A stretch of 44,829 nucleotides of DNA from an uncultured Bacteroidales bacterium. Its GTDB lineage: Bacteria > Bacteroidota > Bacteroidia > Bacteroidales > UBA932. The first letter of the stretch is position 1. Every line of letters begins with the position of its first letter. The position numbers and the translations under genes were made by a program. The notes under the pieces are model-generated. The model ran no database searches and had not been told where the DNA came from. It saw nothing but the letters and a program-made list of their open reading frames with translations. Of this stretch, positions 24,195 to 32,904 are shown one piece after another. The stretch covers positions 1 through 44,829 of the forward strand of contig URCV01000009.1 in NCBI GenBank assembly GCA_900546445.1. The letters run 5' to 3'.

Positions 24195-26150
24195 TTAAGA
24201 ACTTTCTTCCGTGGATTTTTTCTCGGCCATTTGCCTTAAGAGAACCTTGAGATTGTCGCCCCTATCCAGGTTCATCTTCTTGCGAAGTCTATAGCTGGTC
24301 ATATTGACTGACGTAGACTTAACTCCGGTAACTTCCGCTATCTGCTCTGCCGACAAGCCCAACACCACGAACATACAATATATTTCCTCCGCCGGACTTA
24401 TGCCAGGAATCATTTCTCGCAGATTATGTGAAAAGTCCGGATATACCACCGAGAACTTATCCTTGAACACGACGTCGCCAAACTCTGAGTAAGCGGATAT
24501 GAGCTCCTTACGGACATTGGACATAGCCTGATCGTCCGAAAGGACATTTTTAATCTGCTGCCTCACATCGTTCATCTTAGCATCACTCATCTCGAGCTCC
24601 TTACTAAGACTATTTACCTTGTCGCGTACACTCGGAACCTTTACCGCCGACATATATATACATCCTCCGATGAGAATGATGGATAGCACGAATAACAGGG
24701 CCAAAGTCACATAGTATTTCCTTTCCAATACTCTATCTCGTTTCTGCACTTCGCGGACACGAGCATTCATCTCATAGGTTTCACGACTTGCATTCAAGGT
24801 GTACCTTTCCTCGTTCAAAAGCATACGCTCCCTATAAGCCATGTCCACGAATCCGGCATAGACGTCAAAATAGCGCCGTGCGTTTTTCAAATTTCCGCTT
24901 TCAAGCCAAACCTCTATGGCATTTCGAAGGATCCTCAAATCATCAAAGCCTATTCCTCTATGCATCGATGCGAAAGTGTCGTACATACTTTCCAAATAAT
25001 TCTCTCCCTTCCGCCTATCACCTTCCTTAAGATAATGCTCTGCCAGATAATAACAAGCCTTGGTGATATTGAGAGGGTCTTCCGCCTTCTGAATGCATCT
25101 TTCCAGCACGCGCACGCCATATCGTACCTCCTCGGGAACTTTCGAACTCACGAGTAGCCTACCGAAATCCAAATCCAGAGACTCGTTGCCCAGCGTGTAC
25201 GGGAGCATCTCATAGATATCCATCGCCTTATGCCAATACACCTGTGCCGAATCCTTCTGCCCTTTCAACAGCATCAGATGTCCCTTATTATTATAGGAAT
25301 TGGCCACCTGCAAAGGCGCGCGAGGACGAACCAAATCCACCAGAGCAAGAGCCTTTCCGGAGTAGAGCTCGGCATTATCCATAATCTCCAATGATATGTT
25401 CACGCGCGTAAGTTGATTGCAATAGAACGACTGCGAATACACATCTCCCAACTCTTCGGCACGCTCAAGTCCCCTTTCATAAAGCGAGATGGCTTCATAA
25501 GTGCTACCGAACTTAGTATAGAGGTCTCCGAGAAGCACCTCCACCTTTCGAAATTGGGCGACATTACGACTTCCGTCGAAATACTCGAGCGACTTCTCGC
25601 AGTACTTGATGGCATCCAACTGCCTGTGCATGATTCCGCTGCATATTACGGCAGCATAGGCATAGTCCCTGGCCATATCCACATTCGAAGAATATCGAGG
25701 CTCTATGCCAAGCGCGAAATCCATAGTCTTCTCTGCCTGCTCCACCATCCCGGCCTTATACATCAGCAGCGCATAGACAGTATTGAGGTCTCGCCAGCAA
25801 TACTCACTTATCAAGGGCGTAGGCTCCGAATAGATCTCTTGAAACTTGTTCACGCCCTCTTGCTTATCGCCCGAATACTGATAACAGACCATAAGACCCA
25901 CCATCGCATCCACCGCATACTTTCTCGCTCCCAGCATATCCATTTCGGAATCGCACTCCCTGCGCAAAAGAGTGAGGTAAGTATCGATGCCGTTCTGCCA
26001 TTGCCTGTTTGCAGTGAACTGATTGGCCTGTGCACAGAGAAGGGAATCCTGCTCGATGAACTGGCTGGTATAAGATGAAGATGTCTGAGCTCTCTTGCAA
26101 GAACCCAGACATAATATAAACAACAGTATTGGAACTGAAAACTTTCGCAT
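24195..26150 (-). CDS. TPR lipoprotein/membrane regulator with C-terminal LuxR-like HTH
   Basis: The 651-residue protein starts with a lipoprotein-like signal (lipobox CLGSC, Cys18) and has many TPR-like helical repeats (about 40-430), including ISLYERGLERAEELGDVYSQSFY and VANSYNNKGHLMLLKGQKDSAQVYW. A single transmembrane helix follows at about 497-518 (YYVTLALLFVLSIILIGGCIYM), then a coiled coil (SLSKELEMSDAKMNDVRQQI) and a cytosolic helix-turn-helix at about 590-640 (EIYCMFVVLGLSAEQIAEVTGVKSTSVNMTSYRLRKKM). This TPR-membrane-HTH layout is common in Bacteroidetes and suggests an extracytoplasmic sensor that controls transcription directly; targets are unknown. It lies 50 bases downstream of the riboswitch-controlled TonB receptor in the same orientation, so it may share its transcript. 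Confidence 0.88.
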   Translation of the reverse strand: MRKFSVPILLFILCLGSCKRAQTSSSYTSQFIEQDSLLCAQANQFTANRQWQNGIDTYLTLLRRECDSEMDMLGARKYAVDAMVGLMVCYQYSGDKQEGVNKFQEIYSEPTPLISEYCWRDLNTVYALLMYKAGMVEQAEKTMDFALGIEPRYSSNVDMARDYAYAAVICSGIMHRQLDAIKYCEKSLEYFDGSRNVAQFRKVEVLLGDLYTKFGSTYEAISLYERGLERAEELGDVYSQSFYCNQLTRVNISLEIMDNAELYSGKALALVDLVRPRAPLQVANSYNNKGHLMLLKGQKDSAQVYWHKAMDIYEMLPYTLGNESLDLDFGRLLVSSKVPEEVRYGVRVLERCIQKAEDPLNITKACYYLAEHYLKEGDRRKGENYLESMYDTFASMHRGIGFDDLRILRNAIEVWLESGNLKNARRYFDVYAGFVDMAYRERMLLNEERYTLNASRETYEMNARVREVQKRDRVLERKYYVTLALLFVLSIILIGGCIYMSAVKVPSVRDKVNSLSKELEMSDAKMNDVRQQIKNVLSDDQAMSNVRKELISAYSEFGDVVFKDKFSVVYPDFSHNLREMIPGISPAEEIYCMFVVLGLSAEQIAEVTGVKSTSVNMTSYRLRKKMNLDRGDNLKVLLRQMAEKKSTEESS

Positions 26151-26200
26151 AAGTATTCCAAAGAAATATATGCGAAAGTAAGAAAAATTTTCGTAAAATG

Positions 26201-28447
26201 CTAAAAACTATACACTAACCTCAGCATACAAGAGATAGGGGCCTGCGGGAAAAGACCCTCATCTTGCGAATAGGCCTTCTCTGCCTCGAAGTAATATCGA
26301 GCCACCCACACGTCTGCACAATAGTCGGCATTGAAGAGATTGTCCACATACAGGCCTAACTTGACATTGTTTCCAGTCTTGAACTTGAATGTCTGCGACA
26401 CGGAAGCATTGGCCACGAAATAAGCAGGTAGGCTGCGGTCCGAGCAGGCAGTGTTGTCCCAATAGCGCTTGCCCACGAATTTGCCGTTGAAGCTGAATTC
26501 CAAATCTTCGAGCGGCGAGTAACCGTAGAATGGTCTTACGCCGGTACCGACAGACGAAATCACACTCGGTGAGAGAAGCATCGTGGTGTTCTCGTAATGC
26601 TCTTCCAATTGGCCCGTAGGATTCCAGTCATTCATATTATCGTAGGAGGTCACGAAGGCGGTGAAGTCCTTTATCTTATTAGTACTCAAGGTCAGGTTTC
26701 CGAAAACGCTCCACTGCGGGAGGATGCTCCAATTAGCGTAAAGCTCCACGCCGCGTCTCCAAGCACGACCCACATTCTCCTTAATCGCGTATCCTACAGA
26801 GGAAAGGCGACCGGTTTCGAGAAGCATATCCCAGTATTCCATAGCGTAAAGATTCACTCCGGCAGCAAAGCGCGAAGAAGTGTACTCATAGCCTAACTCA
26901 ATGTCCAGCATTTTCTCAGGAGAGAGCTCGCGGCGGTCTCCACCTGCATTGTTGCTTTCGATTACTTCCTTAATGTCGCTTCGGCCAGGCTCGCGATGTC
27001 CCAGTGCGGCACTTAGGTATGCCTTATGGCCTGCAGCAGGAGTGAATGTTACGCCGGCACGTGGGTTGAAGAACGACCACGTGGTAGAATATTTCAAATC
27101 AGAGAATTCGTCATCCAAACCGCTCATATTCAGACTTATGCCCCTATACTGGAGGTCAAGATAAGTCGTCCATGCGTCGCTGAACGAATACTCGGCTCTG
27201 GCAAATGCGGAATAGTCTTTCTTCAGACCATTGTTAGTGTACCACTGATGGTCCAAATCGCCCAGCAGGCTACACCATTTCACAGTTCCGAAATGGTCTC
27301 CGTCGTAGAGGGAAGCGCTCACTCCCATATCCACCTTGAGGGCATTCTTCGAATAACGCAAATCCGAATTTATCACATAATAGCTGTTGTCCATAGACTT
27401 GAGAGTGATGAAATCTCCTTTCTTGTAGCTCACTCCGTCTATTTCCACAGGCGAAGAAAGACCGTATTTGGTAAGTTTCTTTCCTGCCTTATACTGGTCG
27501 TAGAATCCGTCGCCCTTAGTGTAATTAAGGGTAGTGGTCCACGTCCAAGCCTGATTGAACTGATGGGCATAGTTCAACTGAAGGTGGTGCTGGGTGTAGT
27601 TGTCGGTCTCATTGTCATAGTAATGGACATTACCGAAACTGTCGTAGTACTCACCTGCCGAATTATACCTTCTATCCTTTTCGAGCTGAGATTTGGAGAT
27701 ACCGCCCCAAGTGATGCCGGTGTGCTGATTACCCATAATGTATGTAAGTCGCAGCGAATTCTTCTCGCCCATCCAGCCTAATACTGCCAATGCAGACTGC
27801 ACGTCGCCATAGGCATTGCGAATATAACCATCCGTAGAATTCTTAGAATACACGAAATCGGCATAGAAACCATGGCGAAGAAGTCCTGTGCTTAAGCCGG
27901 CGCTGGTGGTCATGGTATTCCAAGCACCGCGTGAGATGTCCACCCATCCGCTTGGCTCAGCCTTTACGGAAGCCGTGCTCATATTTATGCTGGCGCCGAA
28001 CGCACCTGCACCGCTTGCAGAAGTACCCAGACCTCTTTGGAGCTGAACGGAGCTGAGAATATTTCCGAGCGCAGGAATGTTCACCCAGAACACTTCCTGA
28101 GACTCCGCATCGTTAAGGGTTATACCATTGAGAGTTACGTTAATCTGAGAGCCTTTCGAGCCGCGAACGGTCATCTTCGAATAACCTATGCCGGTACCGC
28201 CTTCGTTAGAAGTTACGACGGATGGCTGAAAATTAAGGCTCATAGGAAGAGAATTAAGTGGAGAAGACTCGCGTAACTTCTTACCGCTTATCATAGTATA
28301 AGTCACCGGGGTATTCTTTCCGGCACGCGATGCGGACACTACTACACTGTCTAACCTCTCTTCCTCCTTTCCGTAGTCAGGCGCCTGGGCCTGTACGGTC
28401 TGTGCAGTCATAATAGCTGCACCCATAAATAATAAAAAACCTCGCAT
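26201..28447 (-). CDS. TonB-dependent outer membrane receptor, probable thiamine transporter
   Basis: The product is a 748-residue outer-membrane receptor: signal peptide MRGFLLFMGAAIMTAQTVQA, a TonB box-like LDSVVVSASR, a plug domain (about 40-150) with MTVRGSKGSQINVTLNGITLND, then a 22-strand-type barrel ending in the aromatic CMLRLVYSF. It lacks the N-terminal carboxypeptidase-like domain of SusC proteins. The start is ATG 28447, within a longer frame that would need a TTG at 28465. A TPP riboswitch directly upstream makes thiamine or a phosphate ester the likely substrate, as for the riboswitch-linked OMPthi receptors of Bacteroides. The usual companions (a PnuT-type inner-membrane transporter and thiamine pyrophosphokinase) do not follow; a TPR-HTH regulator does. 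Confidence 0.92.
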   Translation of the reverse strand: MRGFLLFMGAAIMTAQTVQAQAPDYGKEEERLDSVVVSASRAGKNTPVTYTMISGKKLRESSPLNSLPMSLNFQPSVVTSNEGGTGIGYSKMTVRGSKGSQINVTLNGITLNDAESQEVFWVNIPALGNILSSVQLQRGLGTSASGAGAFGASINMSTASVKAEPSGWVDISRGAWNTMTTSAGLSTGLLRHGFYADFVYSKNSTDGYIRNAYGDVQSALAVLGWMGEKNSLRLTYIMGNQHTGITWGGISKSQLEKDRRYNSAGEYYDSFGNVHYYDNETDNYTQHHLQLNYAHQFNQAWTWTTTLNYTKGDGFYDQYKAGKKLTKYGLSSPVEIDGVSYKKGDFITLKSMDNSYYVINSDLRYSKNALKVDMGVSASLYDGDHFGTVKWCSLLGDLDHQWYTNNGLKKDYSAFARAEYSFSDAWTTYLDLQYRGISLNMSGLDDEFSDLKYSTTWSFFNPRAGVTFTPAAGHKAYLSAALGHREPGRSDIKEVIESNNAGGDRRELSPEKMLDIELGYEYTSSRFAAGVNLYAMEYWDMLLETGRLSSVGYAIKENVGRAWRRGVELYANWSILPQWSVFGNLTLSTNKIKDFTAFVTSYDNMNDWNPTGQLEEHYENTTMLLSPSVISSVGTGVRPFYGYSPLEDLEFSFNGKFVGKRYWDNTACSDRSLPAYFVANASVSQTFKFKTGNNVKLGLYVDNLFNADYCADVWVARYYFEAEKAYSQDEGLFPQAPISCMLRLVYSF

Positions 28448-28465
28448 AATAAACAAATTACGCAA

Positions 28466-28488
28466 GGGGTAAAGGCCTGAAGCCTTTT
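28466..28488 (-). promoter_or_regulatory. Expression-platform hairpin of the TPP riboswitch
   Basis: On the minus strand AAAGGC-TTCAG-GCCTTT forms a 6-bp hairpin (28487-28471), followed by ACCCC and the coding start 18 bases later. No T-run follows, so control is probably at translation initiation. The bases UACCCC here are complementary to GGGGUA at the 5' edge of the aptamer (about 28575-28580), so an alternative long-range pairing is possible. Confidence 0.5.
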
Positions 28489-28489
28489 C

Positions 28490-28590
28490 AGAGATGCATT
28501 CCCTACGACGGAATTACCCGTGTCAGGTTCAATGGGACTCTCTCAACCCCGCCGGCCCTTGTGGTCCTTAGGAGTACCCCCGCAATATTT
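28490..28590 (-). promoter_or_regulatory. TPP riboswitch (THI element)
   Basis: Read on the minus strand, this leader contains the conserved TPP aptamer blocks in order: the GGGGGTAC start, TTGAGAGAG, a TTGAACCTGA block and GGGTAATTCCGTCGTAGGGAA. These correspond to the pyrimidine- and pyrophosphate-sensor helices. The 5' P3-type arm (CCTAAGGACC...GGCCGG) is longer than the minimal E. coli form. A promoter just upstream would start the RNA at the edge of the aptamer. It is expected to reduce expression of the TonB receptor when thiamine pyrophosphate is plentiful. Confidence 0.95.
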
Positions 28591-28595
28591 CGACG

Positions 28596-28627
28596 CAAAT
28601 ATAGAACTAATCTTTTTCTCCGACAAG
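28596..28627 (-). promoter_or_regulatory. Promoter of the TPP-riboswitch/TonB receptor transcript
   Basis: On the minus strand CTTG (28627-28624), a 20-base spacer and TATATTTG (28603-28596) match the Bacteroidetes promoter with one change in the -33 element. Transcription would begin near 28590, exactly at the start of the aptamer. It overlaps the last codons of the glutamine cyclotransferase gene. Confidence 0.65.
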
Positions 28628-29365
28628 TTTCACCTCATATAATTCGGGCCAATTCTTCCCCGTCAAGAAGATTCTACCCTCGGAATCCACCGCGATGCCG
28701 TTCAGGACGTCGGTGTCGTAAGTGCGCAAACGCTCGGGGAGCAAGCCCTCGCAATCCACCGTCGCCTCCACGATTCCGGTGTCCGGATTTATGATGACTA
28801 TAGTGTCGGTGGTGTAGACATTGGCCCAAATGCGCCCGTCGATCCACTCAAGCTCATTAAGGTAGCGAACCGCGCGGCCGTTCAAGGTCACGTTTATGGA
28901 GCGTTCGAACTTCAATTCCGGAGTCAGGAAGTAGATTCGCGAGCTGCCGTCGCTCGAAATCAGGCTCTTGCCGTCGGTGGTGAGGCCCCAGCCCTCGCGC
29001 GGGTAAGAGTAGGTACTCCGATATTCCAGCGTGTCGGCGTCATAGATAAAAACCACCTTGTTAGTCCAGGTCAGGATGTAGAGCTTATCTCCCAGTATTA
29101 CAGAGCCTTCGACGAAATATTTCTTATTGAATGGGAGCTTGGTCAGAGCCTGTCCGCTCTGCAAGTCTACCTTTCGGAAAGTGGATTTGCCATTCAGGCC
29201 GGTGCTTTCGTACAGGGAACCGTCGTGCCAAAAGAGGCCTTGCGTATAGGACCCGGTGTCGTGAGGATAGGCTTTCACCACCTCTATCTTATAGCGTTCC
29301 ACCTTAGCCGAGCAGGAAAGGATAGAGCACAGCACACAGATGCAAATAGATATGATATGTTTCAT
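28607..29365 (-). CDS. Glutaminyl-peptide cyclotransferase (glutamine cyclotransferase), lipoprotein
   Basis: The 252-residue product is a plant-type glutaminyl cyclase, a five-bladed beta-propeller enzyme that turns N-terminal glutamine into pyroglutamate. Signatures are HDTGSYTQGLFWHDGSLYESTG near the N-terminus, and SDGSSRIYFLTPE, LNELEWIDGRIWANVYTTDTIVIINP and DVLNGIAVDSEGRIFLTGKNWPELYEV. A lipobox-like ILSC follows the signal peptide, so it is probably exported and anchored. I start it at the internal ATG 29365 (MKHIIS), giving a normal signal peptide; a start four codons earlier (29377) is possible. Its upstream region overlaps the rnpB promoter on the other strand. Confidence 0.9.
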   Translation of the reverse strand: MKHIISICICVLCSILSCSAKVERYKIEVVKAYPHDTGSYTQGLFWHDGSLYESTGLNGKSTFRKVDLQSGQALTKLPFNKKYFVEGSVILGDKLYILTWTNKVVFIYDADTLEYRSTYSYPREGWGLTTDGKSLISSDGSSRIYFLTPELKFERSINVTLNGRAVRYLNELEWIDGRIWANVYTTDTIVIINPDTGIVEATVDCEGLLPERLRTYDTDVLNGIAVDSEGRIFLTGKNWPELYEVKLVGEKD

Positions 29366-29378
29366 CCGAACACGCATT

Positions 29379-29410
29379 TTTTCAAAATTACATAAAAAGT
29401 TCTAAATTTG
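29379..29410 (+). promoter_or_regulatory. Promoter of the RNase P RNA gene
   Basis: TAAATTTG (29403-29410) is a perfect -7 box; a T-rich -33 (TTTT/TTTC at 29379-29383) lies about 20 bases upstream. Transcription would begin near 29415, just before the first base pair of RNase P RNA. Confidence 0.65.
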
Positions 29411-29420
29411 TGCCACGATT

Positions 29421-29735
29421 TGAAGGTGGGACGATCCGCCGCGGCCTTTTGGCTGAGGAAAGTCCGGACAAGAAAGGGCATCGCACTGCGGAAATCGCAG
29501 GTAGGGGTAACTTTACGTACGCCGTAACAGAAAACGACTACCGCGAAAGCGGAAAAGGTGAAAACGCGAGGTAAGAGCTCACGATATATGTCAGCGATGG
29601 CATATAGGTACGGCACTGCGACTTGCAAAACCAAATATACTGACAACTAAGGGCTGCCCGTCCAATGTCAGGGGGTAGGTTGCGCAGATAAATGGCGGAA
29701 CAAAACAGAAACCGGCTTACGGTTCCACCTTCTTT
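29421..29735 (+). ncRNA. rnpB: RNase P RNA, bacterial type A
   Basis: This is the catalytic RNA that trims the 5' leader of precursor tRNAs. The conserved cores are present: GAGGAAAGTCCGGACA near 29455-29470, AGGTGAAAACGCGAGGTAAGAGC with flanking bases around 29557-29580, GGGCTGCCCGTCC near 29651, and ACAGAAACCGGCTTA near 29705. The ends pair as helix P1: GAAGGTGG (29422-29429) with CCACCTTC (29725-29732). A TTTTT run right after P1 probably ends transcription and overlaps the rimO stop codon from the other strand. It fills the 370-base gap between the cyclotransferase gene and rimO. Confidence 0.97.
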
Positions 29736-31043
29736 TTATATTATCTCGGCACACAAGTCATAAAGGTCGGCCGAAGTGACCCTTACCTTTATGAAATTAC
29801 CCACTAACGCGCGAGCATCCACTCCCTCAGGTACATTCACGAAGATTTCCCCATCGACCTCGGGGCTGTCGTACTGACTTCGGCAGATGAGTTTTCCGCC
29901 GGACACGTCGTCTACCAGCACTTCCAGCTCACTTCCCACGCGGCTCCGGTTAAAGTTATATGAAATCTCGCTCTGACACTCCATCAGGCGCTCATAGCGG
30001 CTTTCCTTGTCTTCGGGACTCACCTCGTCCTTAAAATGCTTGGCACCATAGGTTCCCTCTTCCTCGCTGTACATAAATGCGCCCAGTCTTTCGAAACGCG
30101 CACTCTTGCAGAAATCCAGCAATTCCTCGAACTCTTTCTCGCCCTCGCCCGGATGCCCTACTATCATAGTGGTACGCAGGGCCACGCCCGGAACCTCTTC
30201 ACGAAGTCTCGCTATGAGCTTTCTGGTCCACGCCCCATCCACGTGACGACGCATATTCGAGAGAACCACGTCGCTTATGTGCTGAAGAGGGATGTCGAGA
30301 TATTTGCAGACCTTAGGGTTATGTGCCATCTGTTCAAGCACGTCTTCCGGAAAGTCATCGGGATAGGAATAATGAATCCTTATCCAGTGAATCTGCTCTA
30401 TCGCAGAGAGTTTTTCGATAAGTTCGGCAAGCGCCCTTCGGCGATAGAGGTCGAGCCCGTAATAGGTGGTATCCTGCGCTATAAGAATAAGTTCCTTCAC
30501 GCCCTTCGAGGCCAACATCTTCGCCTCCTCCACCAATTCCTCCATAGGGACGGACTTGTGCGCACCCCGGATATACGGAATGGCACAGTACGAGCACCTT
30601 CTGTCACACCCCTCGGCTATCTTAAGATAGGCAGTGGCCGGGCCGCAATCCGTAGGCTTTCTGTATTTCATTAGGGAATGGTCCGGAGTAACGCCCAGAT
30701 ACTTCAGTATAGGATCGGTATCCCTGGCGCCGAACCACGCGTCCACTTCAGGGATGAGTCCGGGAAGCTCCGCAGCATACCTTTCGCTCAAGCAGCCGAA
30801 CACGATTATCTGCCTTATGATACCGGCTTTCTTCTGCTCGACGCTTCTCAATATGGCATCTATGCTTTCCTGCTTGGCATCCCCTATGAAACCGCAGGTA
30901 TTTATAAGGAGATAGTCTACCGCAGCATCCGTTTCATTTTCGTCGATTACTAGGAAACCCTCGCCCAACTGGCTGACCAGATGCTCGGTATCCACCCTGT
31001 TTTTAGAACAACCTAAAGTGAGAGTCCTAAGCGTGTGCTTCAT
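29736..31043 (-). CDS. rimO: Ribosomal protein S12 methylthiotransferase RimO
   Basis: RimO is a radical-SAM iron-sulfur enzyme that adds a methylthio group to a conserved aspartate of ribosomal protein S12. The 435-residue product has all three domains: an N-terminal UPF0004 domain with cluster ligands Cys12, Cys50 and Cys84; the radical-SAM domain with Cys146-x3-Cys150-x2-Cys153 (EGCDRRCSYCAIP); and a TRAM domain at the end (VLVDDVSGGKLICRSQYDSPEVDGEIFV). It overlaps the DUF5606 gene by 17 bases and is the last gene of the nusB cluster. Confidence 0.97.
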   Translation of the reverse strand: MKHTLRTLTLGCSKNRVDTEHLVSQLGEGFLVIDENETDAAVDYLLINTCGFIGDAKQESIDAILRSVEQKKAGIIRQIIVFGCLSERYAAELPGLIPEVDAWFGARDTDPILKYLGVTPDHSLMKYRKPTDCGPATAYLKIAEGCDRRCSYCAIPYIRGAHKSVPMEELVEEAKMLASKGVKELILIAQDTTYYGLDLYRRRALAELIEKLSAIEQIHWIRIHYSYPDDFPEDVLEQMAHNPKVCKYLDIPLQHISDVVLSNMRRHVDGAWTRKLIARLREEVPGVALRTTMIVGHPGEGEKEFEELLDFCKSARFERLGAFMYSEEEGTYGAKHFKDEVSPEDKESRYERLMECQSEISYNFNRSRVGSELEVLVDDVSGGKLICRSQYDSPEVDGEIFVNVPEGVDARALVGNFIKVRVTSADLYDLCAEII

Positions 31044-31455
31044 CGTTATTTTCCTCTTCCTCAGTAGTGAAATCCAAAGAAGCGTGGTCGAGCAACTCGT
31101 TATACCACTCCACTACCTTCTTCATATGCGACACGTAGAATCTGTCTGCATCGTAATCAGGAATGGCCTTCTCGAAAAGGGCCTTCAAATCAGCGTCGGA
31201 AGACTTCGCGCTAGGAGCGTGCTCTTCGCCAAGTACTTTCTGCAAAGCAAGAAATACCTCCGAAAGCTTAAGCTCATCCGTATGGGTGTAGATGGCGATG
31301 TCGGCGAGCGTAGTGATGCGGCTCTTCGCATCGAACACTGTCCTCTTCTTATCCTGAAGCGACTCCGCGATGACGCCATTACGTGCCTGTGCTACATAAA
31401 GATATAAACCCTTCTGGCCTGAAACGGTAAGGATTCTTGCTAAATCTGTTTTCAT
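31027..31455 (-). CDS. DUF5606-family cytoplasmic protein
   Basis: The 142-residue protein begins MKTDLARILTVSGQKGLYLYVAQARNGVIAESL, the characteristic start of DUF5606, a family seen mainly in Bacteroidetes next to coaE and housekeeping genes. The N-terminal half looks like a small beta-barrel resembling RNA- or DNA-binding folds; the rest is helical and acidic at the end (TTEEEENND). Function unknown. It overlaps coaE by 4 bases (ATGA) at its start and rimO by 17 at its end. Confidence 0.85.
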   Translation of the reverse strand: MKTDLARILTVSGQKGLYLYVAQARNGVIAESLQDKKRTVFDAKSRITTLADIAIYTHTDELKLSEVFLALQKVLGEEHAPSAKSSDADLKALFEKAIPDYDADRFYVSHMKKVVEWYNELLDHASLDFTTEEEENNDEAHA

Positions 31456-31964
31456 AATTGCCTTAAAATTAATTCTGTTTTCTTTTTCAGCTCTTCCAAG
31501 GAGCCGTCATTTTCTATTAAAAAGTCGTACCGGGAGGGTTCCCTCTGAAACGCATCCCGCACGGCCGCCTTCTCATTTCTTTCCACACGCGTCCGATAAG
31601 GCGCACGCACTAAGATAACATCGTCGAACACTCCGTCGAACAATGGCTTGTCCGCTGCTATGGCCGATTCGAAAAACACCGGATCCGATGCCGACTGCGC
31701 CGCGAACCTCTCAAAATCCGAGAGCACAAGCGGATGCACCACCGATTCCAGCTTCTTAAGAAGTTCCGGATTCTCGAACACCTTTCCCATTCGGGCCAAT
31801 TCCACCCCTACCTCCGATTCTATCTTCTGCGCCACTACAGGGTCCGCATACAGGGCCTTTGTGCGCGAATCGGAATCATAGACGGAATAGCCCAGTGCGC
31901 CCAAGATTTTAGACACCTCGCTCTTTCCACTGCCAATCCGGCCGGTAATCAACACCTTGCGCAT
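31452..31964 (-). CDS. coaE: Dephospho-CoA kinase CoaE
   Basis: CoaE phosphorylates the ribose 3' hydroxyl of dephospho-CoA in the last step of coenzyme A synthesis. The 170-residue product has the P-loop GRIGSGKS (8-15), VYDSDSRTKALY with the substrate-binding Asp, VVHPLVLSDFERF, VFFESAIAADKPLFDGVFDDVILVRAP and the lid segment RTRVERNEKAAV. It is about 30 residues shorter than the E. coli enzyme, common in this phylum. It abuts the YbbR gene by 1 base. Confidence 0.94.
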   Translation of the reverse strand: MRKVLITGRIGSGKSEVSKILGALGYSVYDSDSRTKALYADPVVAQKIESEVGVELARMGKVFENPELLKKLESVVHPLVLSDFERFAAQSASDPVFFESAIAADKPLFDGVFDDVILVRAPYRTRVERNEKAAVRDAFQREPSRYDFLIENDGSLEELKKKTELILRQL

Positions 31965-31965
31965 C

Positions 31966-32892
31966 CTATAGAGCGGTTTCCACGCACTCGCACATCTGCG
32001 GGCTCGTACGACAATCTATTGCCACGTCCGGAAGATTGTCCCAGCGAATCATACACTTGCCACCCAATGAATTGGCAAACTCGTTATAATCCACATAGAA
32101 AGTAACGTTCTGTGCAGGATTTCCGGAGACCGGGAACACGAAGCGATATGTAACCTGAACTACGCTCGGGAAAAGAGAAAGGGTCTTTCCCTTAGGAAGG
32201 TTCCTAACCTCCACCGAAGCAGTCGTATCAAACTCCACGAATCGGGTAACTTCCTGAGAATATGTTATCTGCGAAAGCGACAAGCGCATTCCGGCAGGAG
32301 TATCGAGTTCTACCACGCCGTGTATTCCGCTGCTCACGTCACGCTTGACTATCTGCTTCGTGAGCACCTTGTCCAGGGACTCCAAACGAGCCGGGTCGCC
32401 ATAGACGTAGACCGAATCCTGAGACAGGATCATATCGCCGTAAGTCATATACTGATCCTTACAACTGATGAACGACACCGGTACTATAGGCAGTTTCTTA
32501 TAGTTTTCCTTACGGAAACGGAATGATACCGAATGCGAAAGAAAAGACTTCACACTCACCGACGAGCCGAAAATGGCAGATGTATATTTGAACAGGGTAT
32601 TGTCGGAAATCGTAAAGAAATCGCCTTCCCTGCACACCAAATCTTCCGGCTCGAAATAGACGTCGTGCAAGCTGTTTATCCCCATGGCCAATCTCAACAA
32701 TGCGAATCCCGACCCTGAAACCACAGCCGCTATCGTCGTGCTTTCATCGGCATCGTCACTATGACCCACAATATTACTGTGAGCGACCACTTGGACGCTC
32801 ACAATATCAGATGTGGTCTCCGACAAGTTACTGATGAGCCAAATCATCAGGGAGGCCAGCACTGCCAATACTATGGGCAGGGACCTTTTCAC
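31966..32892 (-). CDS. YbbR-like domain membrane protein
   Basis: The 308-residue protein has one N-terminal membrane helix (SLPIVLAVLASLMIWLISNL) followed by extracytoplasmic beta-rich YbbR-like repeats (about 35-230, such as YVYGDPARLESLDKVLTKQIV and MRLSLSQITYSQEVTRFVEFD). In Firmicutes the relative CdaR regulates the diadenylate cyclase CdaA; no diadenylate cyclase gene is in this window, so the role here is open. It lies between yajC and coaE, the usual Bacteroidetes order. Confidence 0.83.
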   Translation of the reverse strand: MKRSLPIVLAVLASLMIWLISNLSETTSDIVSVQVVAHSNIVGHSDDADESTTIAAVVSGSGFALLRLAMGINSLHDVYFEPEDLVCREGDFFTISDNTLFKYTSAIFGSSVSVKSFLSHSVSFRFRKENYKKLPIVPVSFISCKDQYMTYGDMILSQDSVYVYGDPARLESLDKVLTKQIVKRDVSSGIHGVVELDTPAGMRLSLSQITYSQEVTRFVEFDTTASVEVRNLPKGKTLSLFPSVVQVTYRFVFPVSGNPAQNVTFYVDYNEFANSLGGKCMIRWDNLPDVAIDCRTSPQMCECVETAL

Positions 32893-32904
32893 CCGGATTC
32901 AGAT

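Noticed and set aside
28447..28465. A TTG start for the TonB receptor, adding six residues
   Set aside because: The ATG at 28447 gives a normal signal peptide and lies at a better distance from the riboswitch.
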